Origin: JBAXAB01 sp037142735
GTDB taxonomy: Bacteria > Patescibacteriota > Minisyncoccia > Phycocordibacterales > CAIZLB01
Reading direction: 5' to 3'
Length of the DNA stretch: 43,247 nucleotides
Assembly: GCA_037142735.1 (NCBI GenBank)
Contig: JBAXAB010000006.1
Location: 1 to 43,247, forward strand
The notes under the pieces were generated by a model, which ran no database searches, was not told the DNA's origin, and worked only from the letters and a program-made list of their open reading frames with translations. Positions within the stretch are counted from its first letter, which is position 1. Every line of letters begins with the position of its first letter. Made by a program: the position numbers and the translations under genes. Shown one piece after another: positions 39,457 through 43,247 of the stretch.

Positions 39457-40611
39457 TTATTGACCCTCCATAGCTTGAACAAATTCCTTGTGCGAAACAC
39501 AGCGCACGTCTTTTTTGGTACATGCATAACTTGCAAAATCTTTTAATGCTTCCCAATAGACTCCATCATTCCATAATGAAAAGTGGTGGCCAATGGACAT
39601 CGGCGATTTGTTGCCATTATAATGCGCATCGAAATCGTTCTTGTATGCATCAAAGACTTCGGCTTTGGCCGCGTCCCACTCTTTTGTCCCCTTCTTTAAA
39701 ATATCTTTGGCACTCGTTTGGTGAACCCACCAGTTGTAGTCCATAGCAATAATAATGCCTCCATTTTTATTTTTGACCGTTCCTAATGGAATGTGCCACA
39801 AGCCTGCGGAGTCTTTAAATGGCCACGAGAAGGGTTTAGCCACCTGGCTACAGTCATACATAAATTTTCTTTCATGTAGTAATGCATATAAATTATTATT
39901 TACACCTAGATTTGGTGCGCGGAATCCGACAACGTCAGTCATTTTTAACTGTAAGGCCTCTTTAAGAACCAGGCCTGGATTTAGCATTTGAATATTTGAA
40001 AGAATATAATTGAACGAATCAAATTCATGAGCCCATTCATCCACTGTCCACTTGGAACCATCATTATGACCTGCGGTGTGAGAGCCTATTTCGTGACCAT
40101 CCATGAGTGCCCGGTTCACTTCAACAATTCTGTCTGAAATATCTTTGGAGTAATCCGAGAAACCGATGGCACTTCCTGCCACCTTTCCTACAGGTGAAAT
40201 ATAATTATCCTTACTTCCGTAAGAGAGAAAATAAACTGCATTTATGAAAAAAGTAAAATGCACGGTGGTACCTGTACTCTTCATCTCTTGTGCAAAGTTT
40301 AAAATGTTTTCCCAAGACTGAATAGACTTGGAACCGTCAAACGCCATCAACACGTACTGGGTGGTCGTGGCAAGTTTTGTGGCTACGGTAGTGGTACCCA
40401 CCAACTTACTTGTATCGATTTTCTTTGGGTCATCGATACGGATCTCATCTTTGTCTTGATCATCCCCTTTCATACTTTCAAAGTATGCTGCGAGAGGGAA
40501 ATGCCCATATTGAATCTTAAACACCCTCGCGACAACAGAAAAAGTAATGATGCCACAAAATATAGCCAGCAGGATTGTTACAAAATATTTATGCTTCTCT
40601 TCTCCGTTCAT
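39457..40611 (-). CDS. Polysaccharide-deacetylase-like (NodB-fold) exported protein
   Basis: 384 residues. One N-terminal transmembrane segment (about 9-28), then a linker and a NodB-like barrel. Motif 1 reads MAFDGSKS (one Asp of the usual TFDDG lost), motif 2 is EIGSHTAGH with the H-x3-H pair, and motif 3 is GFRAPNLG. The His pair supports metal binding, but the altered motif 1 makes deacetylase activity uncertain. The substrate could be peptidoglycan or another surface glycan. It lies between uppP (13 nt away) and the PAP2 gene, a small envelope cluster. Confidence 0.8.
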   Translation of the reverse strand: MNGEEKHKYFVTILLAIFCGIITFSVVARVFKIQYGHFPLAAYFESMKGDDQDKDEIRIDDPKKIDTSKLVGTTTVATKLATTTQYVLMAFDGSKSIQSWENILNFAQEMKSTGTTVHFTFFINAVYFLSYGSKDNYISPVGKVAGSAIGFSDYSKDISDRIVEVNRALMDGHEIGSHTAGHNDGSKWTVDEWAHEFDSFNYILSNIQMLNPGLVLKEALQLKMTDVVGFRAPNLGVNNNLYALLHERKFMYDCSQVAKPFSWPFKDSAGLWHIPLGTVKNKNGGIIIAMDYNWWVHQTSAKDILKKGTKEWDAAKAEVFDAYKNDFDAHYNGNKSPMSIGHHFSLWNDGVYWEALKDFASYACTKKDVRCVSHKEFVQAMEGQ

Positions 40612-40623
40612 GAATTACGGAGA

Positions 40624-41412
40624 TTATAACTTGATAAATACAATAAAGGAAATAATAGCTAAAACAATACGATACCATCCGAATGATGACAGACTATTCT
40701 TCTTGATATATTTGAGAAACGTTTTAATGGCAATGAGAGCAACCACAAATGACACAATGAAACCAAGACTCAGCTGTCCTATGTCTGCACTACTAAAAAG
40801 ATGATAATTTTTGTAAACATCCAAGAGGGTGGCCGCCGCCATAGTTGGTATAGCCAAGATAAATGAAAATTCAACAATTTGAGTACGAGAGAGGCCCAAT
40901 AACTGTCCCCCAACAATAGTCGCCGCTGAACGAGAGACCCCTGGAATCATGGCGACTGATTGGGCCAGACCTATATAGAAGGCTTTTTTATAACTTATTG
41001 AATTTGAATCAATAGGGACAATTTTTTGATCAGGGGCAGTTTTAGCTAACTTCTTTTCAAACCAAATAATAACGATACCTCCTATAAATAGACTGGCGAG
41101 GACAACCCACACATTATCAAGAAGGTAGGTTTTGATTATTTTATAAAAAATGAGACCAAGAACCGCGGTTGGTAAAAAAGCTACGAAGGTTTTCTTTAAT
41201 AAATCTAGATTTTTAAATAGGGTTTTTAAATAGAGAACCGCAACCGCACAAATTGAACCGAGCTGAATAATGATTTCAAAACTTTTAGTAAAGTCAGTAC
41301 TATTAATACCCAAGATTTTTCCTGCGAGAATCATGTGCCCGGTCGATGAGATTGGAAGAAACTCTGTAATACCCTCGATTACACTGAGAATTATAGTGTG
41401 TATTGTTGTCAT
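40624..41412 (-). CDS. uppP: Undecaprenyl-diphosphatase
   Basis: 262 residues with about eight transmembrane helices. UppP (BacA) dephosphorylates undecaprenyl pyrophosphate for reuse in wall synthesis. The two conserved regions are ViEGITEFLPISSTGHMIL (about 12-30) with the Glu and the PISSTGH motif, and IPGVSRSAATIVGG (about 155-168). It is followed by the deacetylase-like and PAP2 genes and preceded by the kinase gene, 21 nt away. TATTAT lies 6 nt before the ATG. Confidence 0.96.
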   Translation of the reverse strand: MTTIHTIILSVIEGITEFLPISSTGHMILAGKILGINSTDFTKSFEIIIQLGSICAVAVLYLKTLFKNLDLLKKTFVAFLPTAVLGLIFYKIIKTYLLDNVWVVLASLFIGGIVIIWFEKKLAKTAPDQKIVPIDSNSISYKKAFYIGLAQSVAMIPGVSRSAATIVGGQLLGLSRTQIVEFSFILAIPTMAAATLLDVYKNYHLFSSADIGQLSLGFIVSFVVALIAIKTFLKYIKKNSLSSFGWYRIVLAIISFIVFIKL

Positions 41413-41433
41413 AACAGTATAATATCATTGTCT

Positions 41434-43077
41434 CTAATTTTGTCCCATTAGATCAGACTTTGGAAGTGTAATGATAAATTCACATGAAAAATCAGCTGAT
41501 GCAGGTTTTTGGATTTTTAAATCACCCCCATGTGCCTGGATAATACATTTTGAAATATACACACCAAGACCGTTTCCCATCAAAGTTGCTTCAAAACCAT
41601 CGCCCTCTGAACTGAATTTCTTTAACAGGGTCGGCGAGATTTCCGGTAAAGTTCGAACACCGTGGTCACGAATTGTAATAGTTAAAAGACTTTTAGTATT
41701 TGAAAGGTTGATTGCAATTGTAGACGATGTAGAGTATTGGATTGAATTATCTACAATATTTGAAATTGCCGTCGTAATTTTTTCCTTGTCACACAGAACA
41801 GAATAATTCTCATCACTATTAATCTGTAGATCAGCTTCGATATTATGTTGGTCAAGAGTAATCTTATTATCGCACAGTACATTATTAATAACCTGCTTTA
41901 AATCAACAACCTCTTTTGAATAAGCCACTTCCCCACTTTCAATTTGGGATATAGCTAGAAAGTCCCTCACGATAACAATGAACCGATCAATAATACCTTG
42001 CAGGCTTTTTAAACCAATTTTGTCCAAGTCAATATCTTTATCATTCAACAGAGAAGAATACGCGTTGATCGCGGTCAAAGGACTGGCCATCTGGTGACGT
42101 GCCAGTGAAACAAATTTTGATTTTACCTCGTCTACCTCCCTCAGTTGTTTATTCGCCACAGCCAATTGATGTACCAAATGTATATTTTCTTCATGTTGTT
42201 CAACTTGCTTTCTGATGCTTTTAATAAGAAGGATTCCGACAATAATTGACACCAGTAAAAACAGGACATGCGTAACACTATGACCAAAAGTTGCTGGTGC
42301 CTCGTATGGTTCCAATGGTTCAAATGCTGATATTTTAATTAATGTAAAAACCCACAACACAAACACAAATATCTCTGTGGCGATTATTTTTATATTAAAT
42401 AGATGGTGACGCGTGACGGCTGAGGTGATGGCAATAGCCAGAAATATAGTTGAGGCTGGACCGAGCCAAATATATTCGAAATTATTTATGGAGGGTAGTA
42501 GAAGATTAGTAACAAATGCGATAAAACCTGAAATTGTGTAACCAGTGAACAGGTAAAGCAACTGTGCCTTAATCTCTTTATCTACAGTTTTCTTGTATTT
42601 AAGAAACAGGCGGTAAAAACTACTACAAAAGAAATATAAAATATAAGCAACATATAACACATAGTAGGTCCCAAAAAATGATACATTTTCACCCACAGAA
42701 ACAATACTACCTCCTTTAATAAATAGTGGTGTTAAAAATATAAATACAACTAGAGCAATGTTTATAAGAACTACACCAAAAAGCCTACCTCGGTGTTCAT
42801 TTTTCAGATTTGGAAACATAAAGCTAAAATAATAGAAACTACTGGCAATAAAAGTGGCTGAGGCATATAAATTTCTAGATGTGTAATCAATATTCACCTG
42901 GTTAGATATTCTGTGAAAGACCATGCTACCTAACCACCAAACAACAGTAGTAATATTTAGTAGGTACACAGAGTGGGCTAAACCGACCCTACTTTTTTTG
43001 TGACCCGAAGACGAAACGACCACCAACATTAAGTTGATTAAAATAATCACACTCAACACCATATTGATGCCATCCAT
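41434..43077 (-). CDS. Membrane sensor histidine kinase
   Basis: 547 residues. The N-terminal about 285 residues hold 8-9 transmembrane helices in the style of the 7TM histidine-kinase sensor region. HisKA follows, with the phospho-acceptor His328 in SLARHQMASPLTAINAYSSLL; HATPase_c covers about 420-547 with N-box NIVDNSIQYS, DHGVRTLP and the glycine-rich GNGLGVYISKCIIQAHGG. No response regulator gene is adjacent, so the partner is elsewhere. Its signal is unknown. It is 21 nt upstream of uppP. Confidence 0.92.
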   Translation of the reverse strand: MDGINMVLSVIILINLMLVVVSSSGHKKSRVGLAHSVYLLNITTVVWWLGSMVFHRISNQVNIDYTSRNLYASATFIASSFYYFSFMFPNLKNEHRGRLFGVVLINIALVVFIFLTPLFIKGGSIVSVGENVSFFGTYYVLYVAYILYFFCSSFYRLFLKYKKTVDKEIKAQLLYLFTGYTISGFIAFVTNLLLPSINNFEYIWLGPASTIFLAIAITSAVTRHHLFNIKIIATEIFVFVLWVFTLIKISAFEPLEPYEAPATFGHSVTHVLFLLVSIIVGILLIKSIRKQVEQHEENIHLVHQLAVANKQLREVDEVKSKFVSLARHQMASPLTAINAYSSLLNDKDIDLDKIGLKSLQGIIDRFIVIVRDFLAISQIESGEVAYSKEVVDLKQVINNVLCDNKITLDQHNIEADLQINSDENYSVLCDKEKITTAISNIVDNSIQYSTSSTIAINLSNTKSLLTITIRDHGVRTLPEISPTLLKKFSSEGDGFEATLMGNGLGVYISKCIIQAHGGDLKIQKPASADFSCEFIITLPKSDLMGQN

Positions 43078-43194
43078 TACTTATCAATACTACCAAAACA
43101 AAATGAATTTTTCATGAAAAAGATACCAAATACCCCCAGCCCTTTTAAAATAGAGGTTTTTGTGGCAATATGCAGGTGCAGAAGGCTGCTATAT

Positions 43195-43247
43195 GGTGAC
43201 TATAGTTTAGTGGTAAAACTCCGGTTTGTGGAACCGGTATCGAGGGT
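43195..43247 (+). tRNA. tRNA-His (GTG), 3' part beyond the window
   Basis: The 5' part is clear: G-1 at 43195, acceptor GTGACTA (43196-43202), T8-A9, a D-arm (AGTTTAGTGGTAAAACT), the anticodon stem CCGGT/ACCGG with loop TTGTGGA (anticodon GTG), then the variable loop and the start of the T-arm (GAGGGT). The extra G-1 is the hallmark of tRNA-His. The end is cut off by the window. Confidence 0.93.

Overview
The window reads as a chromosomal segment of a reduced-genome bacterium of the Patescibacteria (CPR), most likely a Parcubacteria/Paceibacteria-type lineage. The indications are AT-rich, densely packed core genes with few Shine-Dalgarno sites; a secreted peptidoglycan-binding surface protein; a non-canonical EF-P tip loop; ThyX instead of ThyA; and several uncharacterised membrane or surface proteins. 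The standard code is used (TGA works as a stop). The phylum is inferred from gene content and style, not from a marker alignment.

Layout. 1-849: no protein gene, but structured elements, among them a well-delimited minus-strand RNA (558-749) with its own promoter and terminator. 850-6844: a Cys-pair-repeat membrane protein, an HTH protein, rplJ-rplL behind an L10 leader, a 31-codon membrane peptide, a large secreted surface protein with a structured 5' leader, and an HTH protein. 7021-11537 (+): ftsK, a small Ig-like membrane protein, recA, efp. 11602-24008 (-): rpsR, ssb, rpsF, tatD, an AI-2E/PerM permease, an M16 peptidase, glyS, a large surface protein, recO, and ileS, the last carrying a complete histidine-phosphatase domain inside the synthetase. 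24079-24931: two small high-GC transcription units. 24944-32740: trhO, argS, a small protein, tmk, glyA, a tandem thyX, dcd, lexA; tmk/glyA/thyX/dcd (with folD further on) supply dTMP. 32777-35385: an SOS-box promoter in front of a small gene plus lexA, then three more small high-GC units around rplK. 35410-43077: nusG, secE, two SIMPL proteins, folD, PAP2 phosphatase, deacetylase-like protein, uppP, histidine kinase. The window ends inside tRNA-His.

The most unusual features are (i) the IleRS-phosphatase fusion; (ii) five small standalone units (A-E) at 24079-24931 and 33147-35385, each with a sigma70-like promoter, a stem-loop at the predicted 5' end, an A/C-rich leader lacking a clear Shine-Dalgarno site in most units, a short orphan ORF of higher GC than its neighbours, and a GC-rich terminator; (iii) the orphan structured RNA at 558-749. 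Many housekeeping genes instead have a -10 hexamer 6-8 nt before the start codon, which predicts leaderless mRNAs.
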